Assembly: GCF_000718775.1 (NCBI RefSeq)
Contig: NZ_JOCB01000003.1
Coordinates: 196,227 to 260,226 of the forward strand
Direction of reading: 5' to 3'
DNA from: Streptomyces sp. NRRL S-31
Lineage (GTDB): Bacteria > Actinomycetota > Actinomycetes > Streptomycetales > Streptomycetaceae
DNA length: 64,000 nt
Below, piece after piece: positions 1-9,000 of the stretch (positions are counted from its first letter, which is position 1; each line of letters starts with the position of its first letter). The notes beneath the pieces were generated by a model. That model saw only the letters and a list, made by a program, of their open reading frames with translations. It searched no databases and had not been told where the DNA came from. Position numbers and translations under genes: made by a program.

Positions 1-3000
1 CACGCGCCCACCTTGTGGCTGGACTCCATCCAGCGCACCGGCCTGGACACTCTGGGGGGTGCAGCCGGGAGCACATCCACGCCGACGGTGAACTTCGACC
101 CGCCGCTGCAACTGCCCAACCGGGTCGGCACCATCCCGCAGATGCCGCTGATGTACCACGACCGGATCCAGACGGTCACCAGCGAGACCGGCGCGCAGAC
201 GACGGTCATCTACGACCGGCCCGACTGCTCCAGCGCACCGGCCAGCGACCCCAACGATCCCACCGACGCGGCGGCCAGAACCTTCGCGTCCACCAACACC
301 CTGTCCTGCCTTCCGGTGTACTGGACACCGGACGGCCAGCCCGCGCCGTGGATGGACTGGTTCTACAAGTACAAGGTCGCCTCGGTCGTCACCACGGACC
401 CGCACAACTCCTACCAGGACGGCACGCAGCCCGAGCTGGAGACGGACTACACCTACAAGGGCAACCCCGGCTGGCACTACGACGACAACGAACTCGTCAA
501 GGCCAAGAACCGAACCTGGGGCCAGTTCCGCGGCTACCCGGAGGTGGACGTCACCACCGGAGACCCCAACGTCTTCCACTACACCAACGGCGCCAAGGTC
601 AACGACCAGAAGACCCTGACCAAATCCCACTACTTCCTGGGCATGAACGGCGACACCCTGCCCGGCGGCAAGACCCGTGCCGTGCCCGACCTGACCAGCC
701 AGGACGGCGCCACCTCGGTCCCCGACAACGACGCGTTCGCCGGCCAGACCTTCGAGACCGACACCTACACCAGCGCCAAGGGCAGCCTGGACAAGGCCGT
801 CGTCAACGTGCCCACGGTCATCGGCCCCACCGCCACCCGCAACCGCAGCGGCCTTCCGGACCTGACCGCCCAGATGGTCCGCCCCGCCGAGACACTGACC
901 CGACAAGCCGTCTCCTACGGATGGCGCAAGACCGAGACCGACACCTTCTACAACACCACCCTGGGCAAGTCGACGACCGGCATGCCGGTCCAGGTCGACG
1001 ACCGAGGCGAAACCGCCGACAGCAACAACGTCGCCAAGTGCACCTACACCCGCTACCTCACCGGCAGCAGTGCCACCCTGGTGGTGCCCGCCGAGGTCAT
1101 CACCACCGCACAGGACTGCTCCAGCGCCGGAGCCACTCCCAGCGGAACCCTGATCGCCGACACCCGCAGCTCCTACGACACCAACGCCTTCGCCTACGAC
1201 GGGGACGGCCAGCAGAACCCGGCTCTGCCCACGACCGGTGACGTCAGCCTGGTCCAGCAGGCATCGGCCGCCACCGGCGCAACCGCGACCGCCTTCATAG
1301 ACCAGGCCACCACCAGCTACGACTCCTACGGCCGGGCCACCAAGGCGACCCGCACCCCGAAGTCCACCTCACCGGACGGCAAGAGCCTCGCCCAGACCGT
1401 GTTCACCCGCTACACCCCCTCCAGCGGCGAGCTCCCCACCAGCAGTACGACCATCACCCAGGTCACACCCGGCGTGGACTGCTCCACTGCCACCACCTCA
1501 TCGAAGGACTGCCAGCTCACCAGCAGCACCATCGACCCGTCCCGCGCCCTGCCCACCGCCAAGACGGACGCGGCCGGCCTGCTCACCTCACTCGCCTACG
1601 ACGCACTCGGCCGACTGACCGACGTGTGGCTGCCCAATGAGATCAAGGCCAACGGCGCGCCGGCGAACATGATCTACGCCTACAGCCCGTCCCAGACGGC
1701 CCCGACCGTCGTCGCCTCCAAAACACTGCTGGACAACGGGACCTACAAGACCAGCGAAACACTGTACGACGCGATGATGCGGCCGCTGCAGACGCAGGCG
1801 ACAGCGGAGAACTCCAGCACCACCGTCTCGGACACCGAGTACGACTCGCACGGCTGGACGGTTGCCACCAACAACGCGTACAACGTGAGCGGCACCACCC
1901 CCGGCAGCAAGCTCATCTCCGTCTCGCAGGTGTCCATCCCGGACACCACCGTCACCGACTACGACGGCCAGGGACGAGCCGGCCTGGTCACCGAGGAGCA
2001 CAACGGGGTCAAGTCCTGGACCACGAGCACGGCCTACACCGGTGACAGGACCACCGTCCTGCCTCCCCAGGGCAGCGTGGCCACCACCACGGTAGTCGAC
2101 GCCCGCGGTCAGACCACCGAACTCGACCAGTACACCGCCGCACCCACGCTGAGCGGATCCGCGACGGCCGGCTTCACCGCCACCGGCGGCACCACCTCAT
2201 CCACCACCTACGGCTACAACGCCGCCGGACAGCAGACGCGGATCACCGGCCCGGACCAGACAACGTGGACGGCTGGTTACGACCTGCTCGGCCACAGGAC
2301 GTCCCAGACCGACCCGGACGCCGGCGGAAGCAGCTACGGGTACGACGACGCCGGCAACCTGACCTCCAGCACGGACGCCAAGAAGGTCGAACTCGACTAC
2401 ACCTACGACCTGCTGGGCCGCAAACTCACCGGCACCGACGAATCAAGGTCCAACTTCAAGTTCGCCTCCTGGACTTACGACACCCTGCGCATCGGCCTGC
2501 CGACTTCCTCCACCCGCTACGTCCAGGGCGTCACCGGCGGCTACACCGTCGCCTCCACCGGCTACACCGTCCTCGGGAAACCGACCGGAACAAAGATCAG
2601 CCTGCCGGATTCCGAGGCGCCACTGCCGTCGTCCTACACGACGACCTACACCTACACGATCCGGGACCAGCTGCTGGCCACCCAGAGCGACCCACGTGCG
2701 CAGAACCTGAGCAACGAGCTGATCACTTACGGCCACGACGCCCTGGGTAATCCAAGCACGACCGATAGCAGCGCCTTCACCTACGTCAGCGGCACCGTCT
2801 ACACCAACTACGGTCAGCCGTCCGTAATCACGCTGGGTGCCTCGACCAATCCCGCCACAGTCACGTACGACTACGAGGACCAGACCCTCCGACTGCAAGA
2901 ACGCAAGATCACCCGCACTCAGGCTCCCGGCCCGACGGTAGACGACACCACATACAAGTACGACGCTTCGGGCAACCCGACCTCCACGACCGACCAGCAG

Positions 3001-5214
3001 TCGGAGACCGGCAATACCGTCACCGACCAGCAGTGCTACCGCTACGACACCCTGGACCGGCTGACCGACGCCTGGACCGCCAACGACAACTGCGCCGCCA
3101 GCCCGCCCACGACCGGCACCGTCACCACAACGGCCGGCTCCTACTGGCAGTCCTTCAGCTACGACGCCATCGGCAACCGCAAACAGAGCGTCGACCACGC
3201 CATCGGCACCTCCGGCACCACCTCCACCACCAGCTACGCCTACGGCTGCAAGACCAACTGCAACTCCTCCGGTGACCAGCCCCACACTCTGACCGCCGCC
3301 ACCGGAGGCACCAACCCGACCGCGTTCGTCTACGACGAAGACGGCAACCTGCACACCCGCACCCCCACCACCGGGCCCATCCAGACCCTGACGTGGGACG
3401 ACGAGAACCACCTCGCACAGGTCGACGCGGGCGGTACCAGCCCCACAACCACCAAGTACCTGTACGACGCCGACGGCAATCAGCTCATCCGCCGCGACCC
3501 CGGCAAGACCACCCTCTTCGCCGGCGACACCCAGATCATCGTCAACACCAGCGTCACCCCCAACGTCCTCCTCGGCGCCGTCCGCACCTACACCCACGGC
3601 GGCAGCGGAGAGCCCGTGGCCGTGCGCTCCAGCCTCTCCGGCGGCGGACTGAAGTACTTGTTCAACGACCCGCACGGCACGGCGACCCTGTCGATGGACA
3701 CCACCACTCAGCAGGTCGCACGCCAGCAGTACACCCCCTACGGCCAACCGCGCGCCAGCGGCAACAGCACCGCCTGGCCCGACCCGACCCACTCCTACCT
3801 CGGCGCACCCCAGGACAGCTCCACCGGCTACACCGACGTAGGCGCCCGCAAGTACGACCCGAGCCTGGGCCGCTTCATCAGCCTCGACCCGATTCTGGAA
3901 GCCGCCAGCCCCCAGGAACTCGGCGGCTACACCTACGCCGCCGACAACCCCATCACCTCCGCCGACCCCAGCGGACTCGAATCCTGCTACCCGCACTACT
4001 GCTCCGGAGACAACGGCACCTACAAGCCCTACAAGTCGTACAACGACCCCGCCTCCCCCCACTATGAGCCGCCACAGGGCAGGAAACTGCCTCCGCTCAA
4101 GCTCATGAAGAAGTTCGGCGGCCACAAGCCCACGATCACGCAGATGATGGGCTACGGCACCTACCGGTCGGACCTCTCCCCGGCGTGGAACGTCGAGCTG
4201 TACTACCGCGAACGGTGCGGCGGTGAAGACCTGCTCTGGACCTCTTCCTGCCAGGGATTCCAGCAGTTCTACGACCACTGGTCCGACATCAAGGACGTAC
4301 CCAGCAATCCCTGCACGGCCGTTAGCCTGTGCGAATCACTCGGTGACCTTGCGGTCGGCATCTCCGCTGCCACAGCTCTCGAAGCAGAGGCCATGCAGGA
4401 GGGCGTTCCCTTCTGCAGCTTCGATCCCAAGACACCGGTCTTGATGGCGGACCGGAAGACGAAGGCCATCGGCAAGATAAAACCGGGTGACCGCGTGGAA
4501 AGCGCCGACCCGGAGAACGGTAAACACCGAGGCCCCCGCAAGGTCACCGCTCGCCTGGTCCACCGCGACAACGACCTCGTCGACGTAACGATCCGCGGTA
4601 CGGACGGTCGCAACGCCACCCTCCACACCACCTCGCGTCACCCCTTCTGGGACGACACCCTCCACACCTGGATCCCCGCCGGCAAGCTCAAGCCCGGTCA
4701 CCTCCTCAACACCGCCAACGACCACCACGTCCGCATCGACACGGTCCGCACCCGCCCCGGCACCGCGGACATGTACAACCTGACGGTCGACCAACTCCAC
4801 ACGTACTACGTTGTGGCGGGCGGCGTCCCGGTCTTGGTCCACAATACGAATGCAGCCTGTGATCTACCCCTGCATGAGAATGCCGGCGGGCACGCGATTG
4901 CTCGCCATGTTGGAAGGACGGATGCGCAACTTGCCGCCCGCAACATTCGTTACTCTTCGACGTTCACTGACCTGTCTGCGGCAGAAACTGCAACCGGAGA
5001 CAATATCGCTGCGAATCAGGGCGATATTGCCCAGTGGCTTGCTGGCGCGGATCGGCGTCTCGTGATCACGAATCCGATGGATGCCGCTGGCGGCCGAGTT
5101 CTGGAGCGATCCACGGGTAACATATTGGGCCCATCTAGCGTGCGGACTGTGTTGCAGCGAAATCCTTCGATGCCAGACGGGTACCTCATCATCACCTCGT
5201 ATCCGGAGCCGTGA
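1..5214 (+). CDS. RHS-repeat polymorphic toxin with Hint domain and RNase A-like C-terminus (5' end outside window)
   Basis: The frame is open from the left edge, so the N-terminus is missing; 1733 residues can be read from a TTG at 13. Tyr-Asp/Gly-Arg type RHS/YD repeats fill most of the protein (e.g. YDALGRLTDVW, YDLLGRKLTGTD). The RHS core ends near residues 1276-1320 with KYDPSLGRFISLDPI and ADPSGLE. A Hint domain follows (about 1468-1612, CSFDPKTPVLM to HTYYVVAGGVPVLVHN). It normally separates core from toxin and may release the toxin autoproteolytically. The last 120 residues (HENAGGHAIARHVG, SSTFTD, late TSYP) look like the bacterial CdiA-CT RNase A family, so the tip is probably an RNase used against competitors. 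The GTG of the immunity gene overlaps the stop. The tip is lower in GC than the core, which suggests exchange of C-terminal modules. Family calls come from motifs read by eye. Confidence 0.88.
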   Translation, partial: HAPTLWLDSIQRTGLDTLGGAAGSTSTPTVNFDPPLQLPNRVGTIPQMPLMYHDRIQTVTSETGAQTTVIYDRPDCSSAPASDPNDPTDAAARTFASTNTLSCLPVYWTPDGQPAPWMDWFYKYKVASVVTTDPHNSYQDGTQPELETDYTYKGNPGWHYDDNELVKAKNRTWGQFRGYPEVDVTTGDPNVFHYTNGAKVNDQKTLTKSHYFLGMNGDTLPGGKTRAVPDLTSQDGATSVPDNDAFAGQTFETDTYTSAKGSLDKAVVNVPTVIGPTATRNRSGLPDLTAQMVRPAETLTRQAVSYGWRKTETDTFYNTTLGKSTTGMPVQVDDRGETADSNNVAKCTYTRYLTGSSATLVVPAEVITTAQDCSSAGATPSGTLIADTRSSYDTNAFAYDGDGQQNPALPTTGDVSLVQQASAATGATATAFIDQATTSYDSYGRATKATRTPKSTSPDGKSLAQTVFTRYTPSSGELPTSSTTITQVTPGVDCSTATTSSKDCQLTSSTIDPSRALPTAKTDAAGLLTSLAYDALGRLTDVWLPNEIKANGAPANMIYAYSPSQTAPTVVASKTLLDNGTYKTSETLYDAMMRPLQTQATAENSSTTVSDTEYDSHGWTVATNNAYNVSGTTPGSKLISVSQVSIPDTTVTDYDGQGRAGLVTEEHNGVKSWTTSTAYTGDRTTVLPPQGSVATTTVVDARGQTTELDQYTAAPTLSGSATAGFTATGGTTSSTTYGYNAAGQQTRITGPDQTTWTAGYDLLGHRTSQTDPDAGGSSYGYDDAGNLTSSTDAKKVELDYTYDLLGRKLTGTDESRSNFKFASWTYDTLRIGLPTSSTRYVQGVTGGYTVASTGYTVLGKPTGTKISLPDSEAPLPSSYTTTYTYTIRDQLLATQSDPRAQNLSNELITYGHDALGNPSTTDSSAFTYVSGTVYTNYGQPSVITLGASTNPATVTYDYEDQTLRLQERKITRTQAPGPTVDDTTYKYDASGNPTSTTDQQSETGNTVTDQQCYRYDTLDRLTDAWTANDNCAASPPTTGTVTTTAGSYWQSFSYDAIGNRKQSVDHAIGTSGTTSTTSYAYGCKTNCNSSGDQPHTLTAATGGTNPTAFVYDEDGNLHTRTPTTGPIQTLTWDDENHLAQVDAGGTSPTTTKYLYDADGNQLIRRDPGKTTLFAGDTQIIVNTSVTPNVLLGAVRTYTHGGSGEPVAVRSSLSGGGLKYLFNDPHGTATLSMDTTTQQVARQQYTPYGQPRASGNSTAWPDPTHSYLGAPQDSSTGYTDVGARKYDPSLGRFISLDPILEAASPQELGGYTYAADNPITSADPSGLESCYPHYCSGDNGTYKPYKSYNDPASPHYEPPQGRKLPPLKLMKKFGGHKPTITQMMGYGTYRSDLSPAWNVELYYRERCGGEDLLWTSSCQGFQQFYDHWSDIKDVPSNPCTAVSLCESLGDLAVGISAATALEAEAMQEGVPFCSFDPKTPVLMADRKTKAIGKIKPGDRVESADPENGKHRGPRKVTARLVHRDNDLVDVTIRGTDGRNATLHTTSRHPFWDDTLHTWIPAGKLKPGHLLNTANDHHVRIDTVRTRPGTADMYNLTVDQLHTYYVVAGGVPVLVHNTNAACDLPLHENAGGHAIARHVGRTDAQLAARNIRYSSTFTDLSAAETATGDNIAANQGDIAQWLAGADRRLVITNPMDAAGGRVLERSTGNILGPSSVRTVLQRNPSMPDGYLIITSYPEP

Positions 5215-5504
5215 CCATGTATCCGAAGATCAACTACCTGGCGCAAGCGTACTTTCATCAAGATTACGATCTTGAGGCGGACAGCCCCATTGCGATCGTC
5301 TCGCTATTTCGCGAGCGTGAGGTATTCGAAGTGGTGGAAGCGTTGAGTGGCGAGATCTTTTCGATCCTTGCTTCCGGGGCGGACGAAAGCCGACTGGCGA
5401 GCATCTGGCTTGACGAAGCTGGTGCTTGCTATGACCCTCGCGAAGACGGGGTGTCAATTCAGGACTGGCTGAGTCGGGTAGGCGAGGTTTTGCTTAGGGG
5501 ATAA
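5211..5504 (+). CDS. CdiI-like immunity protein for the RNase A-type toxin tip
   Basis: A 97-residue acidic protein starts at a GTG that overlaps the toxin stop codon (GTGA); an ATG two codons on (5217) is an alternative start. The pattern YFHQDYDLE, an acidic middle, and DWLSRVGEVLLRG at the end resembles contact-dependent-inhibition immunity proteins (CdiI_2 group). Position immediately after the toxin tip supports the role: it would bind and neutralise the RNase in the producer and its siblings. Translational coupling to the toxin gene is likely. The gene is AT-richer than the RHS core, like the toxin tip. The immunity role is inferred from context and motif resemblance. Confidence 0.72.
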   Translation: MTMYPKINYLAQAYFHQDYDLEADSPIAIVSLFREREVFEVVEALSGEIFSILASGADESRLASIWLDEAGACYDPREDGVSIQDWLSRVGEVLLRG

Positions 5505-6926
5505 ACACCCGTGTGACCCTGTCTCCGCAACCACGCTGGCCCCACCGGAGCACGTTCCGGTGGGGCCTCTGCGGTGTCTGACGGCAGTAGTTGACGGCAA
5601 CGTCAGCGGACGGATGCTGAACAAGGCGGCGGGTCGTCGCCGTCGTCGGGCTCGCTGACGGACTCCGAGGGTTTCGCGAGAGCTTGGGCTGAGGAGGTCG
5701 ATGGCGTCGCGCTGGAGGCGGAGTCGTACGTGTGCGTACACCGTCGCGGTCACCCCGATGTGGGCGTGCCCCAGTAACTCCTTGATGACGACGAGTTCGA
5801 CGCCCTGCTCCAGAAGCAGGGTCGCCGTCGAGTGGCGGAGGTCGTGAAACCGAATCGGCCGCAGGCGAGCTTCGCGGAGCAGGGCGTTGAAGTGCCGTGT
5901 GAGGGTGGCGGGCTCGATCGGGTGCCCGTCCGGCCGCGTGAAGACGTGCCCGCTGCCCTGCCGCACAGAGCCCGCCCGGTCCCGCTCCTGGGCCTGCCGC
6001 TCGCGGTGTGCGCGAAGCGAGGCGACGCAGGAGGCCGGCAGGGTGATGCGCCGCTCCGAGCTGATGGTCTTGGTCGGCAGGGTGGCCAGGCCCCGGCTGG
6101 TGGTGCGCTGGAGGGTCCGGCGGATGCTGGCCGTGCCGCTGTCCAGGTCGAGGTCTTCCCAGCGCAGGCCGAGGAGTTCGCCCTTGCGCAGCCCGGTGCG
6201 CAGGGCGAGCTCGAACAGCGCGGCGAGCCGGTGCCCGTGGGCAGCGGCGAGGAACTGCCGTGCTTCGTCGGCGGTGAGGGGGTTGAAGCGGCGGGGGCGG
6301 GGTGTTCCGGTGCGGACGTTGCGGGTCACGTTGCGGGAGATCTCCTCCTCACGGACGGCGTGCTCCAGGGCGGACTTGAGCACCGAGTGGATGTAGGCGA
6401 GCGTCAGTGCAGAGAGCCGCTTGCCGCAGCAGAGGCCGAGTGCGCAGCAGCGCGGGCGTCGGCTGGCCTGTGCGTTCGGGTCGCGTCCGGCGTCGATGCC
6501 GCGAGTGCAGCACTGGCAGACGGTCCGCAGCTCGTTGAGCCAGGTTCGGACGTCCTTGGCGGCGAGCTTGGCGAGCTTCTTCCGGCCCAGGCCCGGTATG
6601 AGGTACTGGCGCACGACGGCGGTGTAGCGGGTGTGGGTGGTCTCGCGAAGGTGCTGGACGGCGACGTTCTCCAGCCAGTACGTCAGGTAGGCGGCGAGGC
6701 TTCCCTGGGCGGTGATGATGGGGACGCCGCGGTTGCTGGCGGCGATTTTCTCGGTCAGTTTGGCCAGTGCCTCCGTGCGCGTGCTGCCGTAGACGCGGAC
6801 GCGATTGCGAGTGTTGCCGGGGGCGAGGACGTATCCGGCGGCTTCCCAGCGGCTGTCCTTGCGCTGGTAGACGGTTCCGTTGGCGCGGGTGCGGCGGGAG
6901 GCGGGGGTGTCGCGGGGTGAGGTCAT
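5454..6926 (-). CDS. int: tyrosine site-specific integrase, C-terminus frameshifted
   Basis: A 490-residue phage/AICE-type tyrosine recombinase. It has an N-terminal arm-binding region (NGTVYQRKDSRWEA), SAM-like core-binding domain, and catalytic domain with box I Arg (RTGLRKGELLGLRW, about 245), HDLRHS (about 359), LLGHAHI and the nucleophile Tyr in TVYAHV (about 394). A Cys-rich insert (CQCCTRG...RPRCCALGLCCGKR) sits in the core-binding half. The ATG overlaps the excisionase stop (TGATG). After AIDLLS the frame appears shifted at the GGG of 5696-5698. Removing one base restores an acidic ending (EPDDGDDPPP) with a stop at 5603-5605, which fits my recollection of related Streptomyces integrases. 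As it stands, the protein gains an Arg-rich tail, crosses a terminator and overlaps the immunity gene. The catalytic core is complete, so activity is possible. Confidence 0.88.
   Translation of the reverse strand: MTSPRDTPASRRTRANGTVYQRKDSRWEAAGYVLAPGNTRNRVRVYGSTRTEALAKLTEKIAASNRGVPIITAQGSLAAYLTYWLENVAVQHLRETTHTRYTAVVRQYLIPGLGRKKLAKLAAKDVRTWLNELRTVCQCCTRGIDAGRDPNAQASRRPRCCALGLCCGKRLSALTLAYIHSVLKSALEHAVREEEISRNVTRNVRTGTPRPRRFNPLTADEARQFLAAAHGHRLAALFELALRTGLRKGELLGLRWEDLDLDSGTASIRRTLQRTTSRGLATLPTKTISSERRITLPASCVASLRAHRERQAQERDRAGSVRQGSGHVFTRPDGHPIEPATLTRHFNALLREARLRPIRFHDLRHSTATLLLEQGVELVVIKELLGHAHIGVTATVYAHVRLRLQRDAIDLLSPSSRETLGVRQRARRRRRPAALFSIRPLTLPSTTAVRHRRGPTGTCSGGASVVAETGSHGCLSPKQNLAYPTQPVLN
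5538..5567. terminator. bidirectional hairpin terminator after the immunity gene
   Basis: A perfect 12-bp inverted repeat (GGCCCCACCGGA / TCCGGTGGGGCC) with a 6-nt loop lies between the immunity gene and the opposing integrase gene. There is no U-tract, as is common in Streptomyces. The present integrase frame reads through it, which supports the view that its natural stop was upstream. Confidence 0.7.
5577..5601 (+). repeat. candidate attachment-site repeat, integrase-proximal copy
   Basis: This 25-bp stretch contains two direct TGACGGCA copies (5579-5586 and 5592-5599). A near-identical stretch, one base shorter, lies at 8874-8897 in the same orientation. It sits directly downstream of the inferred ancestral integrase stop, where AICE and phage attachment or Int arm sites usually lie. 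Confidence 0.45.
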
Positions 6927-7114
6927 CAGGCGGCGTCCTGTTCGAGGCGGGTGTGGATGAAGTCGGTGAGGGCGTGGGTGGGGATGCGGCGGGCGCGGCC
7001 GAGGGTGAGGGAGGGGAGTTGCCGGGTGCGGATGAGGTCGTAGACGGCGGTGCGGCCGAGTTGGAGGCGTTCCATGACCTGGGGGACGGTGAGGAGTTCC
7101 GTGCCGACGGTCAC
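6926..7114 (-). CDS. xis: excisionase / AlpA-like helix-turn-helix protein
   Basis: A 62-residue protein with one winged-helix MerR/excisionase-type DNA-binding domain: LTVPQVMERLQLGRTAVYDL, a short turn, then a basic segment ending ARRIPTHALTDFIHTRL. Size, motif and position just upstream of the integrase, with the stop overlapping the int start, match Xis of Streptomyces integrative elements (pSAM2/SLP1 style). It would bend attachment-site DNA and bias recombination towards excision. Its own start overlaps the end of the rep remnant, so rep-xis-int looks like one transcription unit. Confidence 0.82.
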   Translation of the reverse strand: MTVGTELLTVPQVMERLQLGRTAVYDLIRTRQLPSLTLGRARRIPTHALTDFIHTRLEQDAA

Positions 7115-7822
7115 GTGACGGCCCCCGCCCGGGCAGCGCTGGTCAGCCGATCAGTGGAGTGACTGACCGGGTGACCGGCGGGGCGACCGGCGCGGTCACC
7201 AGAGTGTTCCGAGCGCCGGGTTCGGGTCGTTTGCTCGGGTCGGGTCTGTCGCGTCGTGGCCAGGAGGTTGGCGAGGTGTTCGAGTTCGGGCAGGAGGCCG
7301 GTTCCGGCGTGCTGCCAGTGGGAGATGACCAGCGTGGTGTCCGAGTCCACGCGCTGACCGGGGATGTTGCGGTGACCGGATGCCAGGTCGGTGGGGTGTC
7401 CGGCTCGGTCATCGACCGGACTGTCGTCCGTCTGACCGGCCCGTGTCTCAGCCGCTGCTGGGGTCTGGCTGGCGGTGTCGGGTTGACCGGTTCGCCAGGC
7501 GGTACGTTCGGCTCGGAGGTGGGCGAGGGTGGTGGAGTAGTGGCGGGTGCGGGTGGAGAAGTGGCCTCGGAAGCCGAGCATGTGGGCCCATTGCCGCAGT
7601 CGGAAGTGGGCGTGCCGGCGGTTGGTGGCGAGGTGCCAGGCGGTGTGGATCACGCGGCGGGCGTGGTCGGTGATGTCGTGGGTGGCGAGTTAGGCGAGGA
7701 AGCGGAGGCGGCGGTCGAGGGTGCCGGTGGTGGTCTCGGCGCCCTTGGTGGCGTACTTGGCGATGTAGGCGGCGACGTGCCGCTCGGTGACCGGGCCGCC
7801 GCCGGTGAAGTCCGTACTGCGG
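7111..7822 (-). pseudogene. RepSA-type replication initiator remnant (5' truncated, in-frame stop)
   Basis: Minus-strand translation gives TERHVAAYIAKYATKGAE and, after an in-frame TAA (plus-strand TTA 7690-7692), HDITDHARRVIHTAWHLA, RLRQWAHMLGFRGHFSTRTR and a Trp-Arg-rich end. These segments match the C-terminal half of pSAM2-family RepSA initiators. The N-terminal half, which carries rolling-circle catalytic residues, is absent; similarity stops near 7820. An ORF restarting at 7653 covers only the last 180 codons and ends 4 bp into xis. The element has therefore lost autonomous replication. Boundaries are approximate. Confidence 0.72.
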
Positions 7823-7948
7823 ATCGGTGGGACGACGGCCCGCGTCGAGGCGCTGGAACGAGCGCTGGCCGAGGCCGTTCAGCAGATGGCCGACCTTCGT
7901 GGCCGCGTCGAGGCCCTGGAGTCGGGCGGCGGCGGGCGGGGTCACTGA
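7805..7948 (+). CDS. small coiled-coil ORF, possibly a fragment
   Basis: A 47-codon frame from a GTG at 7805 reads RVEALERALAEAV, then MADLRGRVEALES, a heptad-like coiled coil, and ends GGGGRGH. It overlaps the 5' break of the rep remnant on the other strand. It may be a surviving end of an element gene whose front was lost in the same deletion. Function unknown; no ribosome binding site is evident. Confidence 0.25.
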   Translation: MKSVLRIGGTTARVEALERALAEAVQQMADLRGRVEALESGGGGRGH

Positions 7949-8398
7949 CCCGCCGCGCCGGGCGGCCCTGGGCGTGCGTTCAGATTTTCTCTACGAGGTT
8001 CAAGGCGGGCCCCGCCCGCCGGAGCTGGCCGCCGTCGCCGACAAGCCCGCCGTTCAATCGGGAGGCCAGCTACGCCGCAGGTGGCGAGCCGCCCCGGCAG
8101 CCGGGGGTGATCCAGGGCTGCCGGAGCGGCAATCTGCCTGGTCGCCGAGCTGACCGTAACTGGGCTCCTGGCGGAGCAAGTTGTCGCCTACGACCGTCCT
8201 ACGGCCGGATCGCAGGCACAGGGCCGACCAGGGGGCCGACCCTTCTCGTCCGTCGCCGGGCTCACCGAGGGCGGTGGCCGGCGTCGCCTCCGACGGGGAG
8301 TCGCCCCCCGACCGCGCGTCGCTGGAGGCTCACCGCATGCGGTGGTCCACGGGCGGAAAACCTCTGACGGCGTCGCTCGGCGTGCCAGACTTTCATCT
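7949..8398. other. 450-bp stretch without a recognisable gene
   Basis: Neither strand has a protein I can place. The short frames here are low-complexity Arg/Pro/Gly readings typical of non-coding GC-rich DNA. It probably represents the deleted interior of the element plus the hicBA promoter region. Confidence 0.4.
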
Positions 8399-8614
8399 AT
8401 GACGCGCGCACTGCATCTGACCGCTGCGGTCACCCGTGAGGACGAGTGGTACGTGGCTCGCTGTCTCCAGGTCGAGGTCACCAGCCAGGGGGAGAGCATC
8501 GAAGAGGCCCTGGCCAACCTCCGCGAGGCGCTGGAGTTGTACTTCGAGGACGCCCCCGCCCCCGAGGTCGTCGCCGACGTGATCACCGCACCGGTCGAGG
8601 TCCGCGTCGCATGA
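8399..8614 (+). CDS. hicB: HicB-type antitoxin
   Basis: A 71-residue protein beginning MTRALHLTAAV at the ATG of 8399. It shows the partial RNase H-like fold typical of HicB: EDEWYVARCLQVEVTSQGES, then EEALANLREALELYFED, then a short beta-rich end. HicB binds and blocks the HicA RNase and usually represses its own promoter. No separate C-terminal ribbon-helix-helix domain is visible, as in many short actinobacterial HicB proteins. The stop overlaps the hicA start by 4 nt (ATGA), so the two are translationally coupled in antitoxin-toxin order. Confidence 0.85.
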   Translation: MTRALHLTAAVTREDEWYVARCLQVEVTSQGESIEEALANLREALELYFEDAPAPEVVADVITAPVEVRVA

Positions 8615-8835
8615 GCCCCGCCGTCCCCCATGGCCTGTCCGGCACCGAGATCGCCAAGGCGCTCGAACGCGCCGGCTTCGGCCACATCGCGACCCGGGGC
8701 AGCCACGCCAAGTACCGCAAGGACGACCGCACCGTCATCGTGCCCCTACACCGCTCTCTCGCGCCCGGCACCCTCCGCTCCATCCTCCGCCAGGCCGACT
8801 GGACCGTGGACGACCTCACTGAGCACCTCAAGTAG
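8611..8835 (+). CDS. hicA: HicA-type mRNA interferase toxin
   Basis: A 74-residue protein with the dsRBD-like HicA fold: LSGTEIAKALERAGF, then the catalytic segment RGSHAKYRKDD (His), then IVPLH and GTLRSILRQADWTVDDL. It would cleave mRNA when freed from HicB. The pair probably stabilises the surrounding integrative element or island. No truncation is seen; length is normal for the family. Confidence 0.88.
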   Translation: MSPAVPHGLSGTEIAKALERAGFGHIATRGSHAKYRKDDRTVIVPLHRSLAPGTLRSILRQADWTVDDLTEHLK

Positions 8836-8873
8836 CCCAGAGGCCCAGTCCGGGTCTGGAACAGGTCTGGACC

Positions 8874-8897
8874 TCTGACGGCAGTAGTGACGGCAAC
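8874..8897 (+). repeat. candidate attachment-site repeat, distal copy
   Basis: This 24-bp stretch matches 5577-5601 except for one missing T and contains the same pair of TGACGGCA motifs (8876-8883 and 8888-8895). It lies 39 bp after the hicA stop. The two copies delimit a 3.3-kb segment holding int, xis, rep remnant and hicBA. Confidence 0.45.
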
Positions 8898-8953
8898 AAC
8901 CACGAACAACCCCGGCCGAACCCGCACCTCAGCGGACCGTCGAATACCGCTTG

Positions 8954-8971
8954 ACCTGCGAAAACGCAGGT
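8954..8971. terminator. small hairpin downstream of hicBA
   Basis: ACCTGCG-AAAA-CGCAGGT is a perfect 7-bp stem with a tetraloop, 119 bp after hicA. It could terminate hicBA transcription; there is no U-tract. Confidence 0.3.
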
Positions 8972-9000
8972 AGAGAGGGGTCGCTTAGCACACGTACTAT

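Noticed and set aside
5832..6920. Plus-strand ORF across the integrase gene
   Set aside because: Shadow of the integrase; no motifs.
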